Below, one piece after another: positions 1 to 12,071 of a stretch of 64,000 nt of DNA. The DNA comes from Anticarsia gemmatalis (lineage: Eukaryota; Arthropoda; Insecta; Lepidoptera; Erebidae). Each line of letters starts with the position of its first letter. Within the stretch, counting starts at the first letter, position 1. The stretch is from contig NC_134770.1 in the NCBI RefSeq assembly GCF_050436995.1, positions 250,501-314,500 on the forward strand, read 5' to 3'. The translations under genes and the position numbers were made by a program. A model generated the notes under the pieces. The model did no database searches. It worked only from the letters and a program-made list of their open reading frames with translations, and was not told the DNA's origin.

Positions 1-157
1 TTTGCATGTAAAGGGCTATACATGTATAGCAATTGTGAATGAGACAGGTAAACATAAATATAATTCTGTAGTTATGTTCTAAAGGATGGATGAAAATAAT
101 GATATATGAACACATTACTTGGGAACAGTTACCTATTTGTGTGATCTACATATAGTT

Positions 158-247
158 GTTTCGGCTCTGGTTATACTTTGTGTTCGTTGTTTGTATGTTT
201 ATAAAAGTCACAAGAGCACTTCTTAGTGAAGGTTGTCTTTAAATAAT
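158..247 (+). repeat. SINE-A 3' fragment
   Basis: This is the tail half of the tRNA-headed SINE seen complete near 19.2, 26.4 and 57.6 kb. The body text gttgtttgtatgtttataaa and the end aaggttgtcttta match those copies. The tRNA-like head is missing, so it is a 5'-truncated copy. Confidence 0.6.
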
Positions 248-345
248 TATTATTAACATTTGACTGCATCTGAAGCGCGGTCTATAGAGTATGCGAAATC
301 AAGAGAGTCAAAGTACTTTTGGTCTTTTCTACTTAATTAGAATGT

Positions 346-505
346 TTCTCAAAAGTAGCCCGGAGTTTGGTAACGTGCCCGGTCTAAGCCAATAGTCTCG
401 CCCCCTATTACACGGGACTAACATAGATAATCGCGAAACGTAGGTGTAATTCATACACCTCTGCCTACACTTTCGGGTAGAACCGGCGTGTATGTATGTA
501 TGTTA
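346..505 (+). repeat. SINE-C tail fragment
   Basis: The segment matches the body and tail of the tRNA-headed element at 62300-62540: an agtagcccggagtttggtaac stretch, a cgccccctattacac stretch and a tail with atacacctctgcctacac. The tRNA-like head is absent. Boundaries are by eye. Confidence 0.5.
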
Positions 506-1094
506 TCAGGTGAAATGGACAATTGTATCATTCAAACATTTATTATCACTTTATCTATTGGTTAAGTTAACCAACACTTAGCCACCGACCTTTAAACTGG
601 CCCAAATGTAAAGGCAAACTACTGATCTCTACAAAATAGGTATAATATTATTATGCTTAAATAATCTTAGTAATATTCCTTATAATAATAATATCTACTC
701 AATCACTATGTGAATATTTTTTGTCTCTTTTGACGGTTATTCTACGGTTAGAAATGGCGCGAAACTAGTTTCTTTCTCAACTATTTCCATCTCTCTCTAA
801 CGCTACTAGTTAGAGAAGGACAGGTGATAGTTGCTGAATTAATTTACTCTTGTTTAATTAAGTTGTCGCGTCTGTGATTTGTATGTTTGTATAAATAAGT
901 AAAGGAATAATTTCTTTATTGAATTAAACTAGTAACCAAAATTGAAACAAAAATTTGTTAAATTACAAGCGTGAAAGCTTATATTTATGTTTGTTTCTGA
1001 TTGTGTCGCAAGAAAAATCTAGTTTTTTTTAAATTAAAACCTCTTTCTTTTCTTTAGAACCAAACGTCATCTTGGGTTGCTATTATGAATCTCA

Positions 1095-1212
1095 GTTAAA
1101 ACTATTTTAAAGTCACTGCTGTACATTGTTTTCTCCCTTAGATTATAGTAATTAACACGTTACATCAAAGCAGCAATGTACTGAATAGTAACCATAAATT
1201 TGAGTCAACTGA
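1095..1212. mobile_element. short MITE, related to 29178-29320
   Basis: The ends form an inverted repeat: it begins ctcagttaaaactat and finishes gagtcaactgag. Inside, gctgtacattg faces caatgtactga. A second copy lies near 29.2 kb. It is non-coding; the reading frame across it is an accident of the repeat. Confidence 0.5.
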
Positions 1213-1467
1213 GTAATGTGCTTAACCACTGCACCACAGTCATTCGAATAGTTACCTATTTCAAATCGTATTATAAAATGACTAATAAGTTCTATGTGTA
1301 ATACTGCCATAAGGAAAGTGCTTAGGAATTTGAACAACAAATAGTTTCGCAACACGGCGGAGGTCCAAAAAGGGTTTCTATTGTTGCAATATGTGGGTCA
1401 ACGGCCACCATTTTGTTTTGAACCTTAAGTTGGTTTTATTTTGATGTTATTATGCTACTAGTAAGTC

Positions 1468-1560
1468 CCCACTTGGTTAGCGTGGTGGACTCAAGGCCTT
1501 GCCCCTCCATCATTCTAGGAGGAGACCCGTTCCCATGGACAGTAATGGGCTATTTATCTA
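1468..1560 (+). repeat. interspersed repeat W (moth 'ggaggagaccc' repeat)
   Basis: The segment reads ccccacttggttagcgtggt, then ctcaaggccttgcccctcc, then ggaggagacccgttcc and a terminal agtaatgggc. Near-identical text recurs at 22792-22880 and 58308-58412 on the plus strand and near 40722-40830 and 54138-54240 on the minus strand. Its class is not clear to me. Confidence 0.5.
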
Positions 1561-1612
1561 TCTAATGGTAACTTTTAAACTTTCGTGTTGCATGTTTATT
1601 ATAATATTAGTA

Positions 1613-1783
1613 TCGCGATTCCCTACAGTCAGTACTGTTGTGTATCGAAAGTTTGACATTTAAAATGTACTGCCAAAATAATTCTTACTAGGCCCGGTAA
1701 GAGCGCTAATCAGATTTTCATACAAAATTTCTCGATAGCTAGCCGGTGGTTGATAGTCGATAGTGGTAGAGAATCGAGCTACT
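1613..1783. mobile_element. MITE family M1, about 170 bp
   Basis: It begins with cgcgattccctacagtcagt and ends gatagtggtagagaatcgag. Between them lie a tttgacatttaaaatgtact motif and a ttttcatacaaaatttctcg motif. Copies with the same order are at 20460-20632, 24052-24226 and 28970-29135. Non-coding. Confidence 0.55.
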
Positions 1784-2484
1784 GGATACGGGAATTAACG
1801 CGAACACGCCGAAACGTCAGGTATTCTAAGACGTGTTTGTATTATTTATTTTAGTTTATCACATTACTGTCCCACTGCTGGGCAAAGATCTTTTCCCGAA
1901 ATTAGAGAATGCCTAATGCTGGAGTCAAAATATTGTACTTCTTGTTATTTATAATGCTATAAAGACTAGAAAAAGAAAATATTTCTTAGCAGCACGTGTA
2001 TCAATAAAAATAATAAAATAGCTAATCTAAAGTTCTTTGACCCCATTGCTTAGTTTAGAAACAGTCTACGAGCCACAGCATAAATTAGTAGACAGACGAA
2101 ATATAAGAATCGAATTTGATATTTCGCTAAAGAGCAACTAAGTTTTAAGAAATAAAGCTCCAGTATTTATATTACACAGTAAATGACCTGCGGCCCTCAA
2201 TTACTGTACAAATATTCACCCCCTATTTTACTCGCAAAAAGACAGATTTTTGCAAAATTAAGTAGCCTATATTTGACCTTAGTTTTAAACTATATCCATA
2301 CTTAATTTCATGGAAATCAGTTAACGGGTTACGTCGTGAAAGCCAGGCCAGTCAATCCAGACAAAGACAAACAATCCAACTTTTACATTAAAAACTTTAT
2401 TAAGGATTCTACACAATAACTGGTGAAATTAAGTTTATATAATTTCAAGACCAACATTTAATAAAAATATAATTTTATTCATAT

Positions 2485-2702
2485 TAGGTCGGGGAAAAAG
2501 TCTTTTCGCATTATAGTATATATGAACTTGTAATAAAATCTCTTTGGCTTCAAGAATCACAAATGAGTACACGGTTCATTAGTTTCTTTCAGTGAGCTCG
2601 TGACGTAAGTACCTAAATATCGAACTTTTTTGTGTAGAGAAAAGATTTTATTACAAGTTCATACATGCTATAATGCGAAAATACTTTTTCCTCTACCTAA
2701 TA
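2485..2702. mobile_element. mariner-type foldback MITE
   Basis: The ends are inverted repeats: attaggtcggggaaaaagtc at the left and a matching actttttcctctacctaat at the right, each flanked by TA. Inner arms also pair (cttgtaataaaatc with gattttattacaag). TA flanks and the gtcggggaaaaagtctttt end are typical of mariner-like elements. It has no transposase. A related copy is at 18188-18405. Confidence 0.65.
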
Positions 2703-2703
2703 T

Positions 2704-4929
2704 AATTCGATCAAAATCATGCACAAGTGAGTGTATGATATTTGTTTAAATTTAGTGTGGGGTTCATAGCCAGTTGCACTCGCAGGTCACAAGATCACTG
2801 AGGTTAAGTACCACGAGCGAGCATAAATGAATGATTCATTTGGTATTTGAGTTCTTTCTAACAAAGACTTGTGTCACAATTTTGGCCTATATACTTTTAG
2901 CCCAGTTTCACAGGCTGATATAAGACGATAGTTTGTCTAAGTTTGTATCTCATGAGTGCAATGATTTATGCAAGCTTGATATGGCGATAATTAAACATTT
3001 CGGTCAACTTCTTAGCTAAAAATTCTTCTACTGTTAAATTATTTTATGCTTGGAGGTTATCAAGTATATTTGTTATATCAGTATCACTTTAAAAGTTTGG
3101 GTAATTAAAACTGAAAAAAGAAGCAATATATAGGCCACTTTTATAGGCCAAATAACTTATAAATATCATCATCATTGGCCTGTATTCATATTTTACAATT
3201 AAAACATAAGGAACAAAAACAACTACGCAAAAGTTAAGCTTAAGTAAAGAACATGATAACTTAATAAGCATTAAAAATTAACTTTAATTTAACTTCAAGT
3301 ATGACGAATAATTCTTGTCTCACGAGAGTGTGTGGGTGTTAATTATTACATAATTTGTCTTTGTGTGAGTCAATGACTTTCTCAGCTCGACAAGACAAGG
3401 AAACACTAATTATGCAATAATTTGCAGGAAACATTTAATTCTCTCCACTTTAACCTCTTACAAAGGTCATTAACCTCTATAATTTCGCCAGAGAATAATT
3501 TCTCTAGAGAAACAAAATTAGTAAAAAAACTACAAAATGTTTTCAAATATACATATTTATTCATCTCTTAAAATGTTAATAGATACAGCTTTTAAAACAG
3601 ATTGAATTCTTACGCAATTATTTTTATGTTATATAAATTATAATTTTATCAGAATGGGGTAACAAATTAAAAATACATTTTGTGAAATATTTCATACATT
3701 TTTATTACAAACGGAACGACTTAAGACTAGTTTCGACTTAATGACATTTAATTATTATATTTGTATAAAAATAACTTAAAATTAATAGCTATTTATTATT
3801 ACGGTAATTATTGATTGCGGTTACTCACTTACTCTACAAAATGATAAATGTGTTTTTTGCATGCAAAAAAATATTTTTACTCTTTTTATTAAATTTTTAT
3901 TTTGCGAAAGTTTTGTACCTATACTTTCTTTGGCAATTGGACACACACTGTAACAAACACACATTTATATTTATATATTATTATATTTTTAAATATGGCT
4001 TCTGTATAACTCACATAAAAGGACGGAAATTCGTTCCAAAATCTTATTATAATTACAATTAATTATTATAAATCAAAATTATACATTTGTCTATTGTGAT
4101 ACAATGGTAAGAACACCGATGGTTGGCACTTTATAATCTACTCTACGAACATTCAGTTGTGCAATCGAGATGATGTCGCAACAGCAGGCATAAGCTCCGC
4201 GCGCAGCATACTTTATTAACTCTCACAATACGTCTTGCGTAAAAATTAACATATTTCGATGGTCCGATCGAGTGGAACTGAACGGCGATCCGTGGAATAC
4301 TCGCGCAGAGCTATTATGCCACACCTCGCACTGACGTTACACAACGCGACCTCAAATCGAAGCACAATGTGGCACAAGTATGTACTACGCTAACTCCTCG
4401 TCAAAACAAGCCCGCTGCCATTCTGAGGCCAACGTTTTTCTCATACGCGACCTTCTACCCACTTACAATCTCCAGTCGTCCATGGACGCTTATTAACGCG
4501 AAATATAACTTACGAAACTTACGTACCGAGCTATGTATAACTAACTAATGTTAATCGTGTGTGTCGTAGCGACACTTGGTGGGGGCGAGGCCGACAACAT
4601 CCACGCTCTTAGGCACAATTGAGGTTCATTATGAATCACCAGGTACTCGTGAATCAGTTAACAGGGAAGAGGCTGATTAAGCCCACACGAGGCTCTAGCA
4701 CTTGACCTAAGGCGCGACACTAACTACCAGATACAATACACAATTAAAACTACGGATGGAATGTTGAACAAAGATTTCGAGTTTTCCTTCACCAAGGAAA
4801 TGAACTTTATTCTAAAAGAGAAAAGCCGTGAAAGAAAGGGAACTTAGAAAGGGAAAGTTATCTCAGGCAGTCGGCGTCGATATCGTAATCGTACCGGATC
4901 GGTGTCGGTCGATAATACTGCACTAGCAC
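2704..4929. other. AT-rich intergenic DNA and tetraspanin 3' flank
   Basis: No convincing gene is seen. The stretch holds a 5S-SINE head fragment (about 2765-2860) and short, low-complexity open frames. The part from about 4080 to 4929 is less AT-rich and lies directly downstream of the minus-strand tetraspanin, so part of it is probably its 3' untranslated region. Confidence 0.5.
4806..4811 (-). terminator. poly(A) signal AATAAA of tetraspanin 1
   Basis: On the minus strand the hexamer AATAAA lies about 120 bases past the stop codon at 4930, a normal distance for an insect transcript. A second AATAAA lies further on near 4208-4213. Confidence 0.5.
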
Positions 4930-5694
4930 CTAACATTCAGTTTCACCTTCCTTCCGCTCCGTGATGTAATGTTCCACTTCTCTTAACGAGTGGAAGAGCT
5001 TCCACGCGAGCACTACACCGGTGATCTCCAACAAGGAGATGAGTAGCGACGCACCGGCGACCGACGAACTGATAATCTTGGTATAAACTGACGCCACTTT
5101 AGCACAACCGAGACGCTCGTTGGCTTCCTTGTCGGTGAACTCACAGGTCGCTCTGTAGTAACTGTCCAAGCAGCACGTGAGCGGCAGATCGTTCCTCCAA
5201 CTCCTGTAGTCTCTCGCGTCGTTGGCGCCGCAGCACCTCAGCTTCCTCTCGATCCTTCCGAAGGCCTTGAACACGTCAGGGTTGGACTGCGAGTTGTAGT
5301 ATCCATCGTAGACGGTATCCTTGATGAACTTGTCGGTGTCCTCTCCGTCGACGTACACGAAGATGAGAGTGGCCGCGATCACTTGTCCGAGCACGATGAG
5401 GATGAGGAACAGTCCGTAGATGCCGAGGAGTCCCCTGCTCTCTCCCTTAGCGCCGCACCAGCCGCAGAAAGCGACTAACATCACAAACAGTCCGAGTAGG
5501 ATGAACAGCCATGGCGCGACTTGAGGCCAGTACACTCTATAGTCCAGTAAGTAGTGATTGGAGTTCCTCAACGCGACGAACTCAGTGAGTTGAACGAAGA
5601 ACCAGATACCGGTGGCGGCTGTGACGAGGCCGAACACCGCGTAGATAATGTTCATAACATAGAGAACGTTTTTGATAAGTTCGTCTTTGCCCAT
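4930..5694 (-). CDS. tetraspanin, intronless (copy 1)
   Basis: A 254-residue tetraspanin, a four-pass membrane scaffold of the plasma or endosomal membrane. Hydrophobic segments lie at about residues 12-36, 60-80, 90-114 and 209-232. The large extracellular loop has the family CCG motif at 154-156, a second CC pair at 174-175, and cysteines at 184 and 197 that complete the disulfide set. The open frame extends 41 codons further upstream, but it has no ATG there (it opens with TTG) and overlaps the TATA box, so the ATG at 5694 in MGKDELIKN is chosen. The small loop shares a run containing LRNSNHYLLDY and VYWPQ with the gene at 7914-8708, so the two are tandem duplicates. The absence of introns is notable. 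Partner and function are not deducible from the sequence. Confidence 0.92.
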   Translation of the reverse strand: MGKDELIKNVLYVMNIIYAVFGLVTAATGIWFFVQLTEFVALRNSNHYLLDYRVYWPQVAPWLFILLGLFVMLVAFCGWCGAKGESRGLLGIYGLFLILIVLGQVIAATLIFVYVDGEDTDKFIKDTVYDGYYNSQSNPDVFKAFGRIERKLRCCGANDARDYRSWRNDLPLTCCLDSYYRATCEFTDKEANERLGCAKVASVYTKIISSSVAGASLLISLLEITGVVLAWKLFHSLREVEHYITERKEGETEC

Positions 5695-5756
5695 TTTGAG
5701 GTGTGTGCGCGCGCGATACAGACAACGAAATGAGAGGCGTGCGGGTGATGCAACTA

Positions 5757-5764
5757 CTTTTATA
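5757..5764 (-). promoter_or_regulatory. TATA box of tetraspanin 1
   Basis: TATAAAAG on the minus strand lies about 65 bases upstream of the chosen ATG (5694). That predicts a transcription start near 5730 and a 5' untranslated region of roughly 35-40 bases. It argues against translation of the upstream extension of the frame. Confidence 0.55.
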
Positions 5765-5765
5765 A

Positions 5766-7913
5766 ACTGCGACCGCGCCTTGCGTACGCGCAGGTTAGGC
5801 AACTTGCACACTCTCAAGCACGTATCAAGTAAGACTGATCGTTAAGATTATTCATCGTTTAATGACCTATTTTGTGTGTGCAGTAATGAGTGTTAAATGG
5901 GGTAATTATCCTTATTGTGTCACAATGATGATTTAATTGTTATAGGGAAAATGTTCCGTTAATTAATGAGCTTGTCACTTTTGCTATTAGTGGCTTTTGT
6001 TATAAGACAAGTAGTATTTTGATAGGTGAGCACTTTGTGGTTATTTGATATGATTAATTTACTTCCTTCCTCATAAATATCTTTGACACCGACAGTGAAC
6101 TTGTATAGGTCTATGATCTCAAATTGAATAGTGTCTGAGCTACTGCTTTAGTGATTTAAATTACAAATCATGAGTGTTTTATCTAATGTTTGATTTAGGA
6201 TTTTTTGTCTGTTTCTAGCTTGTGGTTTTAGTTGTACTTCATGTATCTGTAGGTCTTATAAAACTTAAAATAAAAAAAGGTGAAATAAAAATAAAATCCA
6301 TGTATTTATAAAACATCCAGTCTATTTCAAATGCAAATACATTAATAATATCTACTTAATATTAAATTAACAATACTTAAAACTATATTAAGATTACTGA
6401 TTGAAGATCGATCAAACTTTATCGAGGTTTGACTGAGAGTGTGCGGCCGGCCTTATATTAATGCTAAACACTTCTACGACATACTTTTTTATAGTTTCTA
6501 TAAATTCTATAACTCTTTGGGAATTATACATAATATTACGTAATATTTTGTATACAAATAACATCTTTAATTTGTTACATTTAAGAACCATTTTCGGTAA
6601 AAATATGATTTAAAATTCCCGCCATGTTTTGTTACTATAACGCAACATTCCATTTAATGGATAAGCAGACATTATAAACCCTATTTTCACAAAAAAAAAT
6701 CACCAATTTTCAGTCTCGGACTATTTTTTCTTGACGAAAAATCTCTATTAAACTTTGCTTCACTCAGGCATCGAACCTGGGACACAACAAAGAGTCCATT
6801 ACGAGACGTTACATCATTGGTATTTCTTTTGTTCAAATACATTGGAACTTACTTAACAAAGACAAAAGCGGAAAAATCACACATTGTTTTACAAGAGTCG
6901 AGGAAAACAATGATTTTCTCATTACAAAACTTATTTTAAGACTTGTACTAGAGTTATGTGTCATAATTACATTGAATTATTGATATCTAAGTCGAGTTTT
7001 TATATAAAACTAGTTTTGTGATAACGCGAATTTTGTTAGCAAAATTGCATACATTTTTGTATGGTTGCAAAATTACAAAAGTTTACATTCATTATTCATT
7101 TTCTTAAAGTTTCTTATAAAAACTAATAAAATATTAGCTTAATGATCAGTTAATAAGAAAAGCAATATTTTCTGTACTTTATAAATAGCTTAACTTAACT
7201 TAAATAGTACCGGCAAACAATTCCATAGTTGCCTATTTATACCCACATACACACACACATACACACACACAATTAAAATCCAAAACTATCATTAATATTG
7301 CCAGACAGAGACAGAAACAGCGAATTATGACGTCATCATACAAACACCTTGAGTTAGAAAAGGATAGCAATATTTAACATTAACTAATATCTCAATTTGG
7401 TTACTACTTATAACTTTAAAGACACACACACAAACATTTTGGTTTCAACAGGTACTGTACACATTCGGTCATTTAATTTCATTAAGAACAGACGCTTGGC
7501 CGAGAGCCGGTGATTATTTAATAAACGACTCGTTTGTTCTGTATTAATTACATTGACTCTACGACACCGAGCGACCATTCCGTCAATGTCACTGCACACG
7601 ACATGAATCATGTAAAGACCTCTTAATCGCCGCTAAATTGCCCTTTAGTAACGATAATCGGTGGTTTAATACTAAAATTAAAGCTTTTAATCACTCGTGC
7701 GCAGCAACTAACTAACACACACGCTATTGAGAACATTCTCAATAACAACTTCGACTACTCGTATACAAACCAACATTCTAACAGAATAAATAAACTAAAA
7801 TACTGTCACACTTTCCAATACATTACATAATTTCTTATGCAAGTATTATTCAACTCTATCGCGAAGCTCACACGACGGGGCCTACAACACACCCCTGGGG
7901 TACTCCAACATAT
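5766..7913. other. intergenic DNA between the tetraspanins
   Basis: No gene is supported. There is a CA-rich microsatellite at about 7244-7272 and a tRNA-like SINE remnant (catcgaacctgggac) near 6770 on the minus strand. The part next to 7913 is presumably the 3' flank of the second tetraspanin. Confidence 0.45.
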
Positions 7914-8708
7914 TTACTTGATCAGTAAAGTGTTCTTGCTGTCAGATTCTACGTGCGTATTTCGGCCTTGGTTGTTTTTAAGGCTTTTGGACAAAGTACA
8001 AGCCACGATTAGACTCATAATACCGAGCAGAGCGGTGAAGGCCGCCGTCCCAGCCAGTACCATGATAGCAATCTTAGTGTAATTCGTCGCTACTTGTGTG
8101 CAGCCGTGCCTTTCATTCGCCAGCTTGTTTGTAATGTCGCACTCGATGTTATAAGAACCGATCCATCCGTGGTAATAAGTATCGCAACAGGACACAGGGA
8201 AGTCGTTTCTCCAGCTCTTGTAGTCACGGGGACCGCCAGCTCCACAGCACTGCAGTCTTCTCTCCATTGTACCAAAAGCCATTTCAACATCTTTGTTCGT
8301 CTTCGAGTTAATGTACACGTCCCAAATCGTATCGTCGATGAAATCTTGCGTCGTTTTAGCGTTTATAAACGTGAACGACACGATCGCGGCGGCGAGCAGA
8401 CCGATAATTACCATCACTTCGAACGCGATATAAATCGTAACGAAACCACTGCTCTGTTTCTTAGCACTGACAAAGCCACAACACGATACACAGATGACGA
8501 AGATGCCGGTGAGGATGAACACCCAGGGTAGCGCCTGGGGCCAGTACACATTGTAGTCGAGGAGGTAATGATTCGAATTCCTTAAACTGGTTATCCCGTG
8601 GAGTTCGATGAAGAACCACAGTGCTCCACAAGTGATCCCGATCCCGAAGATCACGTGAAGAACGTTCAGGATCAGTAGAAGTGCGGACGATGGACCGTTG
8701 CTACCCAT
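7914..8708 (-). CDS. tetraspanin, intronless (copy 2)
   Basis: A 264-residue tetraspanin, a four-pass membrane organiser. Hydrophobic segments are at about 9-33, 59-80, 89-115 and 213-238. The large loop has CCG at 154-156, CC at 174-175, and cysteines at 190 and 203. NYT at 209-211 is a possible N-glycosylation site. The frame runs 21 codons further upstream from a non-ATG codon, so the ATG at 8708 in MGSNGPSS is preferred. A TATA box 68 bases upstream supports this. It shares small-loop and large-loop motifs with copy 1 (NSNHYLLDY, and RDYxSWRNDxP after CCG), so it is its tandem duplicate. Its C-terminal tail is longer and polar (residues 239-264). Antisense open frames over this gene are shadows. 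Confidence 0.92.
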   Translation of the reverse strand: MGSNGPSSALLLILNVLHVIFGIGITCGALWFFIELHGITSLRNSNHYLLDYNVYWPQALPWVFILTGIFVICVSCCGFVSAKKQSSGFVTIYIAFEVMVIIGLLAAAIVSFTFINAKTTQDFIDDTIWDVYINSKTNKDVEMAFGTMERRLQCCGAGGPRDYKSWRNDFPVSCCDTYYHGWIGSYNIECDITNKLANERHGCTQVATNYTKIAIMVLAGTAAFTALLGIMSLIVACTLSKSLKNNQGRNTHVESDSKNTLLIK

Positions 8709-8775
8709 GATTGCGCGATACGTGTTGCTCGGTCGAACAGTCTCAATGAAATAGCGTGTGCCGCGGCCCAACTCG

Positions 8776-8782
8776 TTTTATA
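8776..8782 (-). promoter_or_regulatory. TATA box of tetraspanin 2
   Basis: TATAAAA on the minus strand in the context gcggTATAAAAcgag, 68 bases upstream of the ATG at 8708. It parallels the TATA box of copy 1. Confidence 0.55.
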
Positions 8783-8789
8783 CCGCGTC

Positions 8790-11390
8790 CTACCAAGGCT
8801 CGCGATGATTCACAACACATCGATGACGTCGTCTTTATGTGGTTTTTAAGATGGAAAAACAACATGTTTTCTATGTGTTTGGTCGTCATATATACGACAA
8901 TATATTTAAGATAAGAAAATACAATTTCCTATACAATTAATTGCTGTATTGCGTATTAATTCGCGTCATTTGCTTGTTTTGAAGAGGCTAGAGTATTTTA
9001 AGCTCAATTTACCTACAATAGTACGAACAATTACACATCCTTTTTACGTTTAAATGCTTAAATAGTTAAGTTATTAATTGCTTAATCATTAGCTAATATT
9101 AGGTAACACTACTTAACCATTTTTCTCAGTATAGAAAGGGAAATGGTAAATTCTGATGTATGTGTTTTTTCCATAAGTGTATCTACCTAACTGGTTTCTT
9201 TATAGTGAGAAAAACGATGACAAATAAAGTACTTCCTATAGGAAGGATTGTCTGACTCATATATTAAAGATTTGGTCCATTCATACAATTTACTATCATA
9301 GGAAGTTGTAACCTTCGACTCTCGTATAATTCTTAGAATCGATGCGAATAAACTGATTTTGGTGACACAGGAATTGTCACCTAATTGACACCTAGATACT
9401 AGCATATACACGTGCCAGTTAGGTTAGAAGACGGTTCAGATATTCAAGCATGCTTAAATCTTTATTATTCTTATGTATTCATTAATTCATCAATGAGTGA
9501 CTGATGGACAATGCACAGCCGAAACGACTCAACGTGTAAAGTTAAAATTTGGTATGAAGACTCCTTAGGAAGTGTTAAAAAGCACTAAGAGAGCATTTTG
9601 GAAATTCCACCCCGAAGTGAGTAAAATGCCATGCAGACAAAGGAGCCATGGGCGGAATTAAGAGCTAAGCTATTCGAATCTAAGTTGGTTTTTGCCTGAG
9701 ATATCCTACGGGTAAAAACATTCTAATTAAATATCTAAGTAACACAGTATATGTGCCTGTATTTTTTTTCATAATATTACTTAGTAATTGCTAAGTTACT
9801 AGGAGTCTGGTAATTTACCCGGTATCCTAGTATGATATAATGTACTAAAAGTTTATTTTTACGCGTAATTTTAAAGTGTTGAACTAAGTGCAGTAGTACT
9901 AAAGAGGTAACCACAAATGCAATTGTTTGCACCGTTTGATACTTATTCATTCAGTGGTTTTGATTGATGAATCAAAATACAATTAACTCATTTTATATTA
10001 GGTATAGATATAACCTCCCACGCTGGTCGGTTGAAACCTTCAGTTGAAGTTTTCAGTTATTGTGTGTAGTATTTAAACGGTAAAACATCGTAATAAAATC
10101 TTACCTAAAAGTTTATTTACACAACTCTTGAAGGAATGCAAAGTCCACAACCTGCATTTTTTCAGTGTTCTGGTCGCAGACCTTACCTTTCTTTAGTTAG
10201 TAGCAGGATTGTTTGAGGGTTTAAACTATACATCCAATTTTAACCTCCATATTTTAGATATAATCAATGCGTGTTCGCGTTAATTCATTACATTACTTTT
10301 CGTACATTAAACATGCAACACGAGAGTTTAAAAGTTATGATAATTATAATTATATAGACTTTAATGTCACGTATTTTCAAAATTATTGCTAAGTATTACT
10401 CTTTCGGCTTTTTAAATAAATTTAAACATTGTTGTGATCAATCTGCATTCACGATCTGCTTGGATCTATTATACCTATAACTTTGCATGCCGTGGCAGCT
10501 TTTCAAAATCAAAATCAAATCATTTAAGTATTCATTTTTTCATTAATTGAGACAACACTAAGTTTAAGTTTTTCGTATGTATCCTATTATGTACTGATTC
10601 CTGTTGTATGCTTTGTTGATTATCCAAAATAAATAAAAAAATGATTATGTATTTGCCAACCCAGCAATCAAACCTGAGGTATCAGCAGCTGCAAGCATCA
10701 CCTATTGACCACGGAAGTAGTGCAATTAACTATATCCGTATGAGTAAGAATCTTCTTCGAAAACAAGCTCCTGAATCAACTATTACAGATCATAACGACA
10801 ATTAACTGATATAAACCATTTCAGCTCAATTGAACACTAACAATATTTTTAGACAATTTTTTTGGTCTTGCCGGTAGTTTACTCAGTTGACAACCATATA
10901 GTTCTGGGTTTGATTTCCGGGTTGGTTAAACCTTGTAGAGTTTTCTGTTTTCTATCAAAATATTTTTAACTGTTTACTACAGTTTGGTAATGCTAAACGG
11001 TTTACAATACACTAGTTTCGCCTCCTATTACATGATACTTACATTGTAAATGACAAAACGTGGTTGTATTTAATACACCTCACCTTACACCTTCCGGTAT
11101 AATAGGCATGATGTTATAAATATAAATGAAAATACAATCTTTAGACAACTCATACACAGTCATTAAAAACTAGGTTAATATGTTCTGCTGGGCTTTGGCC
11201 GTAACTAGATCGCATGGACTATATTTTCATTAGGTACCGAAGTATAAATTTTTGTGGTGGCTACAACAATATCGAATTTCATCAAAATTCCTGCTGTAGT
11301 TTTGGCGTTATAGATTATGAAAGCTACAAACTTTCTTATCATTAATATTTTAATATGATTTTTCTTGATTAGTATATATTGTCATAAGGA
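8790..11390. other. non-coding, scattered SINE remnants
   Basis: I see no gene. Parts of the SINE-C tail occur at about 9781-9830 and 10975-11115 (plus strand). Short frames here show no domain, no start context and no codon bias. Confidence 0.45.
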
Positions 11391-11890
11391 AACCACCCGA
11401 TTACATTGGCAACCAGGTACTGGAGCTGTCGGTCGCCGGAAAAAGACCAAGAGGGAGACCCAAGACCACGTGGACAGAAGTGTTGCGGCGAGACATAAAG
11501 GCATGTGAGGTTGAGAAAGACGACGTCAAGGACGGAAGTGGAGGGAGAGTGTAAGGAGGGCTGACCCCACTACCATATGCGAAGAATAGCCCGGAAGAGA
11601 GAGAGAGAGAGAGTATAGATTGTTCAAGCTTTGAATAAAGACTTTTTAAAACTTGCTTGATGTATAGGTCATTTCGAATGCCAACAGCTATCAAATCGCA
11701 GTGTGACCTTGAAATAAATGCATAAGACTGGTCTCTAGTAGGTATGTAACATATTTTGCATTAGACAAAGGTCTATGCGACTAATAGTCTAATAAAACCA
11801 AAATAGAAGATTGCACGTGTGGTGCATTTAGATAGACTAATTATTAGAATGGGCTATTGAAAATGAGATCATTTTATAATATAGAATATA

Positions 11891-12071
11891 CTAGCTACTG
11901 CCCGCGAATTTGTACCCATGAAATGATTTTCCGTAGTAAAAACAATCCGTGTTAATCCAGGTTGTAAGCTATAAGTGTATAAAATTTCGTTAAAATCTGT
12001 TCTCTTTCTTTAATTAAAGAGTAACAATGTATCCATACTTACAAACTTTCGCATTTATAATATTGGTAGGA
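11891..12071 (-). mobile_element. Helitron-like repeat, family 3
   Basis: On the plus strand it opens with actagctactgcccgcgaat and closes with aaactttcgcatttataata followed by ttggtagg. Read on the minus strand this is the common moth repeat that starts with cctactaatattataaa and ends in CTAG. Related copies are at 15410-15665, 62553-62772 and 63792-64000. Confidence 0.5.

Noticed and set aside
5695..5817. A 41-residue basic extension of tetraspanin 1
   Set aside because: It has no ATG and includes the TATA box. A tetraspanin normally begins shortly before its first membrane segment.
8090..8531. Open frames on both strands within tetraspanin 2
   Set aside because: They are out-of-frame or antisense shadows of the well-supported tetraspanin frame.
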